Source: Combretum micranthum (taxonomy: Eukaryota > Streptophyta > Magnoliopsida > Myrtales > Combretaceae). Taken from it: 64,000 nt of DNA. Below are positions 23,891-35,600 of this stretch, in pieces. The position numbers were made by a program, and so were the translations under genes. Under the pieces are notes generated by a model. It had not been told where the DNA came from, did not search any database, and saw nothing but the letters and a program-made list of their open reading frames with translations. Position 1 is the first letter of the stretch, and each line of letters begins with the position of its first letter. The stretch is taken from NCBI GenBank assembly GCA_024138025.1, contig JAMXBD010000395.1, positions 984,930 through 1,048,929 on the forward strand, given 5' to 3'.

Positions 23891-25771
23891 GAATTCTATC
23901 TCATCCTATTCTTGATTTTTATCTTTAGTGAGACAAAGTCATTGGCTCTAATAGGATGAGGAGACATTATGTTTGATATTAGACCAACACTAGGTATAAT
24001 GTCAGCAGCAATCAAGAATGAAAGTATTGGATGACAACCTCCTTTTGTGAAGTAGCGATTTTATATATGATAGGTTGCAAGCAATTAAAAAAGAAAGTAC
24101 AAAAATGCTACAATGAATTGTGTTAGCATGAAACTCATGGGATTCTTTAGGTGTCTTCCCTCCTCTAGGTTTCTCTCACTAATTAAATTTTGTTTGGAAA
24201 AGATCCGACCTTTTTCCTCTTGCCAAAGTGATTAACAATCAACAAAATATAAATAAAAATGCGGAATTGAAATAACACTAAGATTACGTGGAAAGCCCCA
24301 AATCGGGAAAAAACCATGGAACCAACAACGCTCAAACCTTCCACTATAAGTACAATAAGTTTTCTTCACTAGATCTGTCTAATGGATCACTCAATTCTTC
24401 ACCACAACTGGTGGATTATAATAGGAATAAGATATCCTTCATCTAGAGCCTCTCACTCCAAGGTTTCCTCACTTTTCTCTCTTTCTCTCTCTAGATCTCT
24501 CTATCTAGGCTTGAGAAGAGGCACACACTTGTTCCATACAAACCCTGGGATAATAAGGAGAATATCTATGCAACAACACAAAGAAAACCAATAGACACTA
24601 AAGGCTGTCGACATTTAATTAAAGGCTGGCGGTTTTGGATTTGGGTGCTGACCTTTGGCATTCTAGAGCAATTAATGCCGGCTTGTACATCGGCGGTGCA
24701 CCTCCCTTGTTGCAAGTGTACATCACCAACTCTTTGTTTTGCACAAACAACTCCTTATCTCAAGTCCTTTTTCAAGTATATCACATATACTTAGGATATC
24801 TCAATTTAAAGTCTTCTAAATATATATAACCATATATTTAAGATCTCCTTGTTCAAAGCATGCTGATCCATCTTACTTTGATTCCAAAGTCTTCTAAATA
24901 TATATCCTATATATGTTTAGGCTCTTCTTGGTTATAGACCTATATGAGTTGGATCTATAACTCCAACAAATATATAGATGACATGCGCTTACACAACCTT
25001 TCACTCTCTCGCTTACGTCATGCGGTGGGGTAGTCAATTCTTTTCAAATTCTTGCCTGATGTAGTAAATGAGACTAAGGACATGTTCTTTAGATGCATAA
25101 CATTCTCTATAAACATATTTTAAAAACAAATTTTTATTAACTCTCTTTCAAAACATATAACCCGAATATTCAAAAACGCCATTTGAATTCTCTACATGTC
25201 AGTTAGCATCACCATCTCTTAGATAGAGAAAAATTTTAAAAAAACATTTAATACATGAATCCCTATGAGTTAACCACCCTTAAAAGAGATTGGCATGCAA
25301 CTTATGTGCCTTCAAAGTCAGCAATTGAAGAATCTTTTACACACCTTTTTTTCCATTAGACAACATAAGCACATGAATGATGTAACCCTTAAGGTATGGC
25401 AAGTTACCATATGCAAGTGGTAAGGTTGCTTAAGATGCAAGACTCCTACGTAGATTTTATCGGCATCTCCCTCGAATATGACTCCAATTCTATCCTAACA
25501 ACAAATCAACATTTAATATATGCGTTTGTTCATTATATATTTGCTTGCTATGCTTTAAATTCTAGATTTTTGAACTATGATTTCTACATTAATATGTATA
25601 TTCGATTACGGTACTATTCTATCATATTTTCAAAATCTATTATTTTGGTTTTTTCTCATATATATTTGCTTTCATTTTGTTTTTGTGTTTATCTTATACC
25701 ATTTTTTTGAACGAAATGAATATCTAGTACCTTGATAATTGCACTCCAACTTATAATATAAAAGTTCTATA
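23891..25771. other. Intergenic, probably degraded transposon DNA
   Basis: No gene is recognised; the frames at 24382-24829 and 25396-25710 show no domain. 24230-24400 (GCGGAATTGAAATAACAC, GTGGAAAGCCCCAAATC) reads like the non-coding part of a plant LTR element, but I cannot define ends. Confidence 0.4.
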
Positions 25772-25781
25772 ATTGTGATTA

Positions 25782-26089
25782 GGGTAAATTATACTAAAAG
25801 GTCCCAACATTTCGAAAAGTTCATTTTAGATTCAAATGTTTGGGGGTAAGTTTATTTTGGATCCCACTGTTTGAAGAAGAGAGTCAATTTAGGTCCCCCA
25901 GCGACACGTATCAATAGGAGAAGAGTCTTTAGAGTTTTGATTAAATATTCTTTCATGTTGACACGTGTCATTGGGGTTCAAATAGACCCACTTCTTCAAA
26001 CGTTGCGACTCAAAATGAACTTTTTAAAACGTTAGGACCTAAAATGAACTTACCCCTAAACGTTGGGACTTTCTAGTATAATTCACCCA
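25782..26089. mobile_element. MITE with 10-bp target duplication (Mutator-like)
   Basis: The ends GGGTAAATTATACTA and (reverse complement) GGGTGAATTATACTA begin long imperfect inverted repeats that extend inward for more than 100 bp, so the element is nearly palindromic. ATTGTGATTA occurs directly at both edges (25772-25781 and 26090-26099). Length 308 bp, no coding capacity. A 9-10 bp duplication suits the Mutator superfamily. Confidence 0.88.
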
Positions 26090-26238
26090 TTGTGATTATT
26101 ATTAGCAATATGATATTAATTATATTGAATATTTTGGGTGTAACACGTGTTTATAATCTTTATAAAAAAATTACACAAATATAAATTGTATAAAAAAATT
26201 ACTAAAATATCATCATTACATCGCATGTTAAAGAGAGG

Positions 26239-26507
26239 ATACAAAGTTTTATATGTGTATCGCATTTTTTAAGCGAGATACAATGACCTACTGTACACAA
26301 CTTTAAAAAATTTGTATATCGCATATAGGGTATGCGATGCACACAAAGTATCGATACATTGAGTGTATCGCACATCTCATATGCGATATATATAGGAAAG
26401 TACTAATACATTGCTTGTATCACATATTATAATTGTGATACATGTATCGTATATAAGATATACAATTGCACGTTGAATGTGTGATACACTAAAAAAAAAT
26501 GCTATAT
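26239..26507. repeat. Direct repeat of the GTATCGCAT family, copy 1
   Basis: Aligns with 27647-27912 at an offset of 1408 bp. It contains multiple GTATCGCAT-like words in both orientations. Confidence 0.8.
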
Positions 26508-27646
26508 TATGTGTATCGCATTTTTTATTGTTATTGGAAAACTAGTCATTGGAAGAGAATTGATGAGCCGGAGAGCAGGTACTTTTTCTAATTGTTTGTG
26601 GGGTTTTGGTCAAGGTTAGCGGGATCAAGGGCATTCATATGTGATTTTTATCACATAATTACCATAAGTAGTCCTGATATATACATTTATTATATAGATT
26701 CTTATCCTCTTCGATATATTGTGTATAATGTTATTAGACTCGTGAAGACAGAGTGAAAGTGCTATAATAAAGCTAAATTCCGAAATTTACAGTTATGAAA
26801 TACTGATGCTGATCCGGATCCTGATCCGAATTCGAACCGTGACATGCTTAAGTGAAAGGGGATATCTAATATTGATATTAGGATTTTGTATAAAACTTAC
26901 AATCGTAATATATATTTTTTTTTCACAAGTCACTACCATTCATTTATTAAAGATTGGATAACACAAACCGGATATTATCCTCCCCACTACTTACATGTCT
27001 TCTTCTTGTGAAATTGATTATATTACTAGACTAAAACTCAAGAAAGGGATGAATTGAGATTTACAATAAGTTCTATCTGTTTTTACAATTTTAATGCCTA
27101 AAAGAAACAATTTAATAAATTAAACAAAATTAGAGCAATGTAAAGTAAAGCACAATAAATAAAAGACATAGTGATACAGATAAAGAGTTGCAATTCAAAA
27201 TGGAGTTCTGATTGCACTAAGGCTCATGATCATAAATGCCTCCCAATAGAATTTCACATACACTTTTATTAAACTCAATCAAATTACTCTAAAGGAGTTA
27301 CACTACAACACCATAATACCAGGTCACCTAAAATTTTAACTCAAATAATGCCTTATATAACTAAACACAAAATACACCTAAGGCACAACTTTAACTCTTA
27401 CTAAAATACTCAAATTAATCCATAATAGTTCCCTACAAAGTGTTTGCAATAAGAAACATAATGGAACTACTGAACACTTTTCACAAGAAAATTGACAAAT
27501 AAAGTACAAGGACAAAATATCATGAGGGGTTTGTTACAAGAGTATTAATTGCAAGTAAAATATGTGCATTATGTTCAATAGCCCATATTTATGAGTTATT
27601 CAAGTTATTTCATTTATATTATTTTCCATTTTCTCCCATTTTTTTA

Positions 27647-27912
27647 TACGAAGTTTTATATGTGTATTGCATTTTTTAGGTGAGATACAACGACCTACTG
27701 TGTAAAACTTTTAAAAATTTGTGTATCGCATATAGGGTACGCGATGCACATAAAATATCGATACATTGAGTGTATCGCACACCTCATATGCTATACATAT
27801 AGCAAAATACTAGTAACTTGCTTATATCACGTATTGTACTTGTGATACATGTATCGCATATAGGGTATACAATTGCACGTTGAATGTGCGATACACTAAA
27901 AAAAAGGCTATA
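27647..27912. repeat. Direct repeat of the GTATCGCAT family, copy 2
   Basis: Second copy of 26239-26507; both share ACATTGAGTGTATCGCAC and ACAATTGCACGTTGAATG. Confidence 0.8.
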
Positions 27913-27996
27913 TCACATATCTTATATACGATATAGTGACAACATATTTATAGTATTTTTTATATAAATTATATATGTGTAATTTTTTTAAGAAAG

Positions 27997-28842
27997 ATGG
28001 TAAACAAATAATAATCTCGAATATTTTCATTATATAAATTTTAGGTTTTCACAATCTGTTTCTTTTTTAATGTCACATCTAAATTAGAATGGATGGAAAG
28101 AAAATATAAAATAAAACAGAATAAGTAGTAAATGACAAACATTTATATTTTTGTAAATGGCCATGAGAATGTGGATATAATGCATATATAAAAAAATATG
28201 GAAAATAAAAGAAAAATTAAAATGAATATAATTAATAATGCATAGATTACACCCGAAGTTAGAGAAAACTATTTAATGTATTAATATTTTAAGTTAAAAA
28301 ATGAATCTATATTTAATAAAGTGAGTTAATGAGATATACGTTATTAAGGGTGAAACAAATTGTAATTCTCAGTTTGAGAAGAAGAAATGAAGTTCCCCTT
28401 TAAAACCAATTTGGAAATCTCAAAAATATTATTTCAATTCCTAAAATACATTTCCTGTTGGTTTATTTAGATGAATGGATTTACAGATGAATGAAATAGA
28501 GCCACATAAGTTTTTTTATTTATATATGATATTTGAAAAAAAAAATACACTTTCATCATTGAATTGCTATAGTTTGAGTAGAAAATTGACTATTCAATAT
28601 ATTTTTTAATAATTTTTTTTATGGAGTCACTATTGTAACTATCTAAATATCATAATAATTTTTTAAAAAAATAAGATTGCAATAAAATTTTAATAATAGA
28701 AAAAAAAAAGCAGCAGTTTAAATATTAGAAAAGGAATGGGAACTAGAAACTCATTCCAATTTAAAAAAAAAATTTCTATTCTTACAAACAAAAGGCTTTT
28801 TTTATTTTCCTATAATATTTTACACCCTTTCAAGTTGCAATA
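27997..28842. other. AT-rich 5' flank of the double-TIR gene
   Basis: No gene or clear element. It is mostly A/T with homopolymer runs. Confidence 0.5.
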
Positions 28843-28852
28843 TTTATAAAAG
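28843..28852 (+). promoter_or_regulatory. Possible TATA box of the double-TIR gene
   Basis: TTTATAAAAG lies about 210 bp upstream of the chosen ATG at 29062. Position and sequence are plausible, but such words are frequent in this AT-rich flank. Confidence 0.35.
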
Positions 28853-29061
28853 AGAAAAATAAGGGTGATTGAGGAAAAAAAAAATAATAATAACAGTGCA
28901 CCTGTGGGCCACGAGCTTGTGGAAAAAGCAAGCATGTTAGTTGAGTGAAAGCTCCTAAAAAGTCTTCTCGGTTCTTCTCTCCTTTTCTTCTTGCTGGTAA
29001 TATTATCCATTTCAGAGAACAAATCAGTTTTGTTTTTCCTTTTCATACTGGGTGAGGCAGG

Positions 29062-29666
29062 ATGGAAGAAAAACGGCATCCTTCCAGGGCTATCTCTGCC
29101 TCCACGGGAGGAAAGGAGAAACACGCTGCTACCTCGTCAGTCTTTTCTTCCGTTCCGTTATCTACCGTAAGGGCTCAGTTCGAGTACGACGTTTTCTTCA
29201 GTTTTAGAGGACATCAGCATGGCTTCACAGAGTTACTCCACCAGGAGCTTAAGGCTGCAAGACTTCGTCGATTCACAGAGTTACTCCACCTGGAGCTTAA
29301 GGCTGCAGGACTTCGAATCTACATCGACGATAACAATAAATCTGGAATAATTTCAGATGATAATACATCCATGGAAACTATTGAAAAGAGTTGGCTATCC
29401 ATGCCTATCTTATCTGAGGATTATGTTTCCTGCGAAGGATGTCTCAACCGGGTGGCTAAGATGTACGACTGTTGGAGCACAAAAGGACATTTCATTCTGC
29501 CTGTCTTCTGTGGTAGGCGTCAACCTTTTGATCCATACTTGCGAGATCCATTTGAGGGTTTCGTGAGAGAGCACCAGAAAAAAGGGGTTGACTCCCAAGT
29601 GATCATGAAGTGGAGGATGGCTCTGCAAGAGATCGGAAGTAGAAAAGAATGTGAAATAAACGAGGG
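29062..29666 (+). CDS. Double-TIR gene exon 1: TIR1
   Basis: Encodes residues 1-201 and two bases of the next codon. EYDVFFSFRG opens the TIR at about residue 41. Helix A is duplicated by a 48-bp tandem repeat (29224-29271 and 29272-29319: FTELLHQELKAARLRR, then FTELLHLELKAAGLRI). In the CLxE segment, where TIR NADases keep the catalytic glutamate, it reads CLNR (R at about residue 130). The donor is GTATGT. Confidence 0.85.
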
Positions 29667-32600
29667 GTATGTCTAAAAAATAAACCTTTTTTTTTTTATT
29701 ACCTTTTACTATATAAAAGGAAGCCGGAAAAAAAAAATTTTTTTATATTTTTTTCAAGCGATCGACCCAAATATGCTACATCAAAATATTTTACAAGCCA
29801 CTGGAACAGGTACCCTTTTTTTAAAAAAAAAAAAAATCACTTTAAATATTCTCTAATTGAATTCAATTCTAAATATTGATCTCTTCCGGTTTAATTTTCT
29901 CGATTACTGCTGAAAAAAATATGAAGAGTTAAACAGTAATGATTTAAGTTGTGAATTGTAAAGAAATGGTAAATTTTGGTAATTTAATTGTAAAAATGGT
30001 TAAGATTTGGGTTATTAACTGTATAATTTGATAAGGTCCACATATTAAGCCCCGATTGTTTAGCGTCTTTTATGGGGCCGAGGGGGGGGGAGAAGCCCAT
30101 TGGTTTTAGAAAAAATAATTTTGAGAAAATATTTTCTTTATTTTAGTTGTTTATTTAGATATCCATGTAGTGTTTCAAGGTTAAAACAAATGAAAAGATA
30201 AGATCTTCACACTGGAGGATAACATGGTTACATTAATTTACTTAATATAAATTAATTATAGCTTTTTGCTGTTATTGTCCCTTTTCCTTTTGCAGGTATC
30301 ATCAAACAAGGGATGTAATGAGAATTGTTTCAAAAGTTATCGAGCTGCTAAAGACTTATGAAGAAGTTAGCGTTGGTCTGTTTGATGTTAACTTCGTTGC
30401 AATGGAGAAGCCCGTGCAGAATGTACTTGAAATGTTTCAATTCTCCCCCGGATATAATCGGACAGTTGGAATCTGTGGTATTCCAGGCATTGGGAAGACA
30501 ACTCTTGCAAAGGTTCTGTATCGCCAACTCCTTCCCGAATTTGAGCATCGTTGTTTCATATGTGACATTCAAGAAAGATCTAAAAGAGAAGGACTCAATT
30601 CTCTGCAAAAGGAGCTAATTGAAAGTCTCAGTCCTAAAAAAGTATTTTAATTTCAGCTTTGAGGACAATCGTGAGATTATTGGACGTATAATCGATTATA
30701 TGAATGTTCTAATTGTATTGGACGATGTGGAGTGCCTAGATCACATCAAAGCATTTGGTCTAGACCTTCAAGTTTTAGGCTATGGAAAGAAGATCATCCT
30801 AACAACACAAAAGCCTGAACTTCTAGTAGAGGCCAAAGTTCCTCATAGATATTTCGTTGAGGAATTGGATGAGCTGCATTCTCTCAAACTCTTTCATAGT
30901 TGTGTGTTTGAAAAAGACACTGCCGAGGGAGAATATAGTCAACTGTCTGCTGAAATTGCTTCGAGTTCTAGAGGCATTCCTCGAGTAATTCAGTCAGTAG
31001 GTTCTTATTTGTCAAATTACAGAAACAAGGAGAAAGCAATATGGGAAGAGGTTTTGCAGCAGTTAAGAAGTTGTCAATATAAGCCATTGCAAGAGTCGTT
31101 GATGCTGAGCCATGACTATTTATCCAAAGGTCGATGGCACTTTTGTCATGACATATCACGTTTTCCCATGGGAGACAGCAATGATATTGCCTGTTATGAT
31201 GTTGTGCTGAGTTTCGACGCACGGGACAGGGTGAAGAACTTGGTGGAAAGTCTACATAAAAGAATGGAATGTTTCGGAATTGGCATTTTTGCACTAAATG
31301 GAGACTTCATGCAGGTCAATGATACTGGAAAAATCTTCATTCCAGTTTTCTCCAAAAGCTATGCTTCAAATTCATCATGCCTTGAGATGTTGGCTCATAT
31401 GGTCGAATGCACAAGGAGTTCCTCCACCAACCATATTTTACCCATTTTCTGTGCATTTAAACCCTCCTCTGATGATAGGCTTCAAACTTTACTGTATGAA
31501 AGCTGCAGTACATGGTCACTTCCGGAGACCTTTACGTAATGCCTTTTCCTTTTCTCACCTCTATGAAACCCTAACAATAGCTTTCCCATTAATTGTGTGT
31601 GAAATAGTTTAATTAATCAATCATACAAGAACTTGTGTTCCTTATTTCTAATTCAGCTGTTTCTTGAAATGAATGTGAATTAGCATATCAACATGGTGAA
31701 GCTGAAAATTCTCATTTGTCAGCTACAAGGCTTGTAACTGCATTAAACTGTCTACTTATTTATTTGAGACAAACTTGTTATCTTTATCTTTCTCATACTG
31801 TTTGTAGTGTGCTTTAACACTAGCCCTGTTTATTTATTTTGCAGGAAAGAAGAATTCCACAACCTGGTAAAGTCAGTTTGTCAAATGGTTTTGGACAAGC
31901 TAAAGTTGAATCGGAGCATGGAAAACCACTTGGTAGGAATTGATGAACATGTGGAACGCGTCTTGAACTTGTTAAATCTTGAGGTTAATGATGTACGGAG
32001 CATTGCAATTCAGGGTAGAGATGGGACTGGCAAGACAACTCTTGCCAAGTCTTTGTACCATCTGCTATCCTCGAGTTTTGAAGGTTGCAGCTTTCTTACA
32101 GAAATAGATGAAAGGACTCAACATCGTGATGGTATTAAGCACTTGCAAGCTAAGTTGATATCTGACCTCCTCAATAAAAGGTGTGAGGTCTTTGCATCAG
32201 ATGCTGAAGGGATTAGTCTAATCAAACAAAGGTTTCAGCATATGAAGGTTCTGATTATCCTTGATGATATTGCTGAGAGTTCTCATGTGGAGGATCTTGT
32301 GGGACAGCTTGACTGGTTTGGTCCAGGCAGCAGAATAATAATTACAGCAAATGATACCACTGAGATTCCTTTACCTCATTCCGATTATGCGATCCTGCCA
32401 ATACCGTATCTGTTCGGTGACATGGCTTATGGATTCTTCGGCAAGCATGCACACAGAAATGGCCATCCACTATCTACTTTTACACGCCTTAGGTTTGCAT
32501 ATTTATATTGGGAAATAGAAGCCCGACTTAGTAGTTTTGATAACCCATGTTTAGCCCTCGAGATAGGGGGTTCTTTACTTTATGGGAAGGATGAGGAAGA

Positions 32601-35600
32601 ATGGAAAAGCATGAATCAAAACCTGAGAGGTAAGGATCTCAAAAGTATTTTAAGGATGAGTTATGACAGGTTAGATGAAATGCAAAAGAAGACATTTCTA
32701 GACATCGCATGCATCCCCATTGACTTGGACAGACGAATTGCATCATACCTATGGTACAACCACAACTCCTTTCTTTCTTTCGCCTTTGCTGACATTGAAG
32801 CACTCATTGTATTGTCGCTGGTGAAAGTTGATGCTAATAACGAAATCTGGATGCACCGCGCGGTTAGGGATTTCGGAATAGAAATTCCCGGTTCAGGTAC
32901 TTTTGCAGGTTTCTCATTTATTTATTTTATTTCAGCGCATTTGTGGATATAGGAAGTCTTTCCCTATTAAAACATTAACTAGTTAGTAATGATTATATAA
33001 AATACTATAGCAGTTAAAAAAGTTTTTATTTTAAGTTATGACAAAAATAGTTGTGTAAAAGTTGCAAATAAAAAAAAAAAGAAAAAAAAGCTTAGTGATT
33101 TTTTTAATGAAATGTAATTATGATATGAAAAGTTAATAAAAAAATCTACAATATTATAAAACTTCTGAAATTATATATTATAATAAGATAAGATAAATAA
33201 TATAGATAATTACAATAAATTGTAGATGTTTAGTTATGTAATATATATACCAACTACCAAATGGTTATTTATCAAATTTCTCTTCGTTTTTTCATAACTT
33301 ATAAGTATTATTGAAAGGTGAACTTCTGTAGTTTTGTCATGGGATCATACCACTACTAATATCATTATTTAATTAATTATAAAAAAATTGTGTAAAAAAA
33401 TTTAAGGGTTTTGATTAACTGTTCATTGATGTGATGGGTCCATCCCGTTATAACTATCACAAGAGTATAAAATTTTAAAATTTTACAATCCTGGCAGTTA
33501 TATGTTTGTTGAATTTTTTTTCAAATGTGGTTGAATCTCTTGAAAGTTTTTGCACTTATGTTTTTATAATTATTTTAATTTTATATTAGTAACCTACAAT
33601 ATTATAGAAGTTCCCATAAAAGATATGGATTAAATGAAGTGTTTTTTCAAAACATAGTAGCGTAAAAAGGTAATATTGAAAAGGGTGAAAACTTTTATTG
33701 TCTCTAGCATGCTGTCCTTTTGTGTTCTTTCGAATAAATTTCTAATACATGTCAAATAAATTAAAAAAATATAAAAAATCCTTAAAACAAAGAAAGCACT
33801 TCATAACATGTGTTAAATATTTATTTGTGGGAACACAAAGGCCACGACAAGCTTGGAACAACAAATTTTTATCTATTGGAAAGGTAAGTAAAATATATAT
33901 ATATATATATATATATATTGTCATTACAACGGGGAGAAGGGAATTGAACCTAAGACTTCTTATATAAAGACCAAGGGAGATGCACTAAACTATAAGGTCA
34001 TTGGCATTTAAATAATATTTCCTGAAACGGTAACATTGGAAAGGAACAATATAAAAAGGTAATTGTGAAAAGATACAAAAACGAAAAATATCAATACAAA
34101 AATGTAATATTTTATAAATTTCAATAAGTTGAAAAAACAATATTGAGAAGGTGTAATTGAAGAGGTAATAATGAAGAGGTGCGATATTGAAAAAGTACCA
34201 ATATATACAGTAATATTTCATGTAACGATAATATTAAAAAGGTTCAATATAAAAAGGTAACCAAAAAGAGGTATAAAAGTTGAAAGTTACCGATACATAA
34301 TATTTCAATCATTATATTAATATGAAAGAACAATTTTGAGAAAGCATAATACAAAATGGAATTAGCATAGAGGTATAAGATAGAAAAAACTTTAGAAATT
34401 AGATATATTGAATAGATTAAACTTGATATTAAAATTGATATTTAATAAGTCTAAGAAAGATATCATGTTTATGTAATCTCATATGTAGTAAGTTTAATAT
34501 CTATAACAAAATTATGGGGGTGAAAATTATGTCTGCTAATTTAAAAAAAATATTCTTAAATATAAATAAGATGATTTTAATTTCAAAATAATCAATGCTA
34601 AATCGCATGTTTACCATATAACTTATAATTTTACTAAATATTCATCTTTTTAAGATACAATTTAGCAAAAGTTATACATTGTTAAATTGCATATTAAAAA
34701 TGCAATCTACCTATTTTCTTAATGAATCACATTCTAGAAATGCAATTTACTAATATATTCATTATAATTATATGGTGCAATAGTGAATCATGTTTGCTAA
34801 AAGTTATTCATGTACTCATGTGAGTCGCATTTTATATATGCGATTCATGTGTTAATGATTTTGCGTCGGTATTTTGATAATTAATTTTATATAATTTATA
34901 TTTGTGTAATTTTTATTTGGACAGGTTGATTTCTTCCACATTATAGATCAATTTTAAACAAAGAATGAAACATTTAGGTTATTAAAATAATGGTTAATAT
35001 CATGAATGGTACCTGAATTTTAGCGAAATATGCAATTAGATACTTGAATCTTTAAATTAATTAATTTGGTACTTGAATTTTAAAATTGATCAATTTGATA
35101 CTTGAAAGCACTTTTTGTACACCCTCAATAAGTTATTTAAGGTACCAAATTAATCAATTTTAAAACTTTTTAGATATTAAAGTGGTCAATTTCAAAGTTA
35201 AAATACTAAATTGATCAAATTTAAAGTTCAGTTATTTAGTTATATATTTTGTCAAAGTTGTAGTACCATTAACCCTTAAATAAACAATAAAGTACGCCTT
35301 TATATATCAATGTGTGATTTCCTTTGAGCTGTAAACTCTCTTCTTTTTTTTTTTTTTTTTTCAATTTTGTTTTGCTTTATTTAAATCTCAAGGTTTGCTG
35401 AACGTTGATCAAATAAGACTTTTTTTAGTAACTTAAGTTTTTCCATCAACCTAGACATGTGGAGTAATCTGATTCATTCAAATCATTAATTTAAATAAAT
35501 AAAGAATAAAATAAATAAATTATACCGCTTGCCAAATATATAAAAAAAAAAAAAACAGAAAAAAAGGAAAAATGTTTAGAAAATTGAAAAAAAAAAAAGG

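Larger units (their letters stand above)
26157..27996. mobile_element. Terminal-inverted-repeat element with internal direct repeats
   Basis: The left end (AAAAAAATTACACAAATATA) and the right end (TATATGTGTAATTTTTTT) are inverted repeats of about 30 bp. Inside, about 270 bp next to the left end (26239-26507) recurs directly at 27647-27912 near the right end; both copies are rich in GTATCGCAT/ATGCGATAC palindromes. About 1.1 kb of unique AT-rich DNA lies between. No transposase is visible, so it is non-autonomous or a composite of two elements. Confidence 0.62.

Noticed and set aside
26239..27912. GTATCGCAT repeats as a CRISPR-like array
   Set aside because: Spacing is irregular, orientations alternate, and the genome is a plant nuclear one.
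30641..30655. GTATTTTAATTTCAG as a mini-intron that would remove the frameshift
   Set aside because: 15 nt is far below the minimum size for a plant intron.
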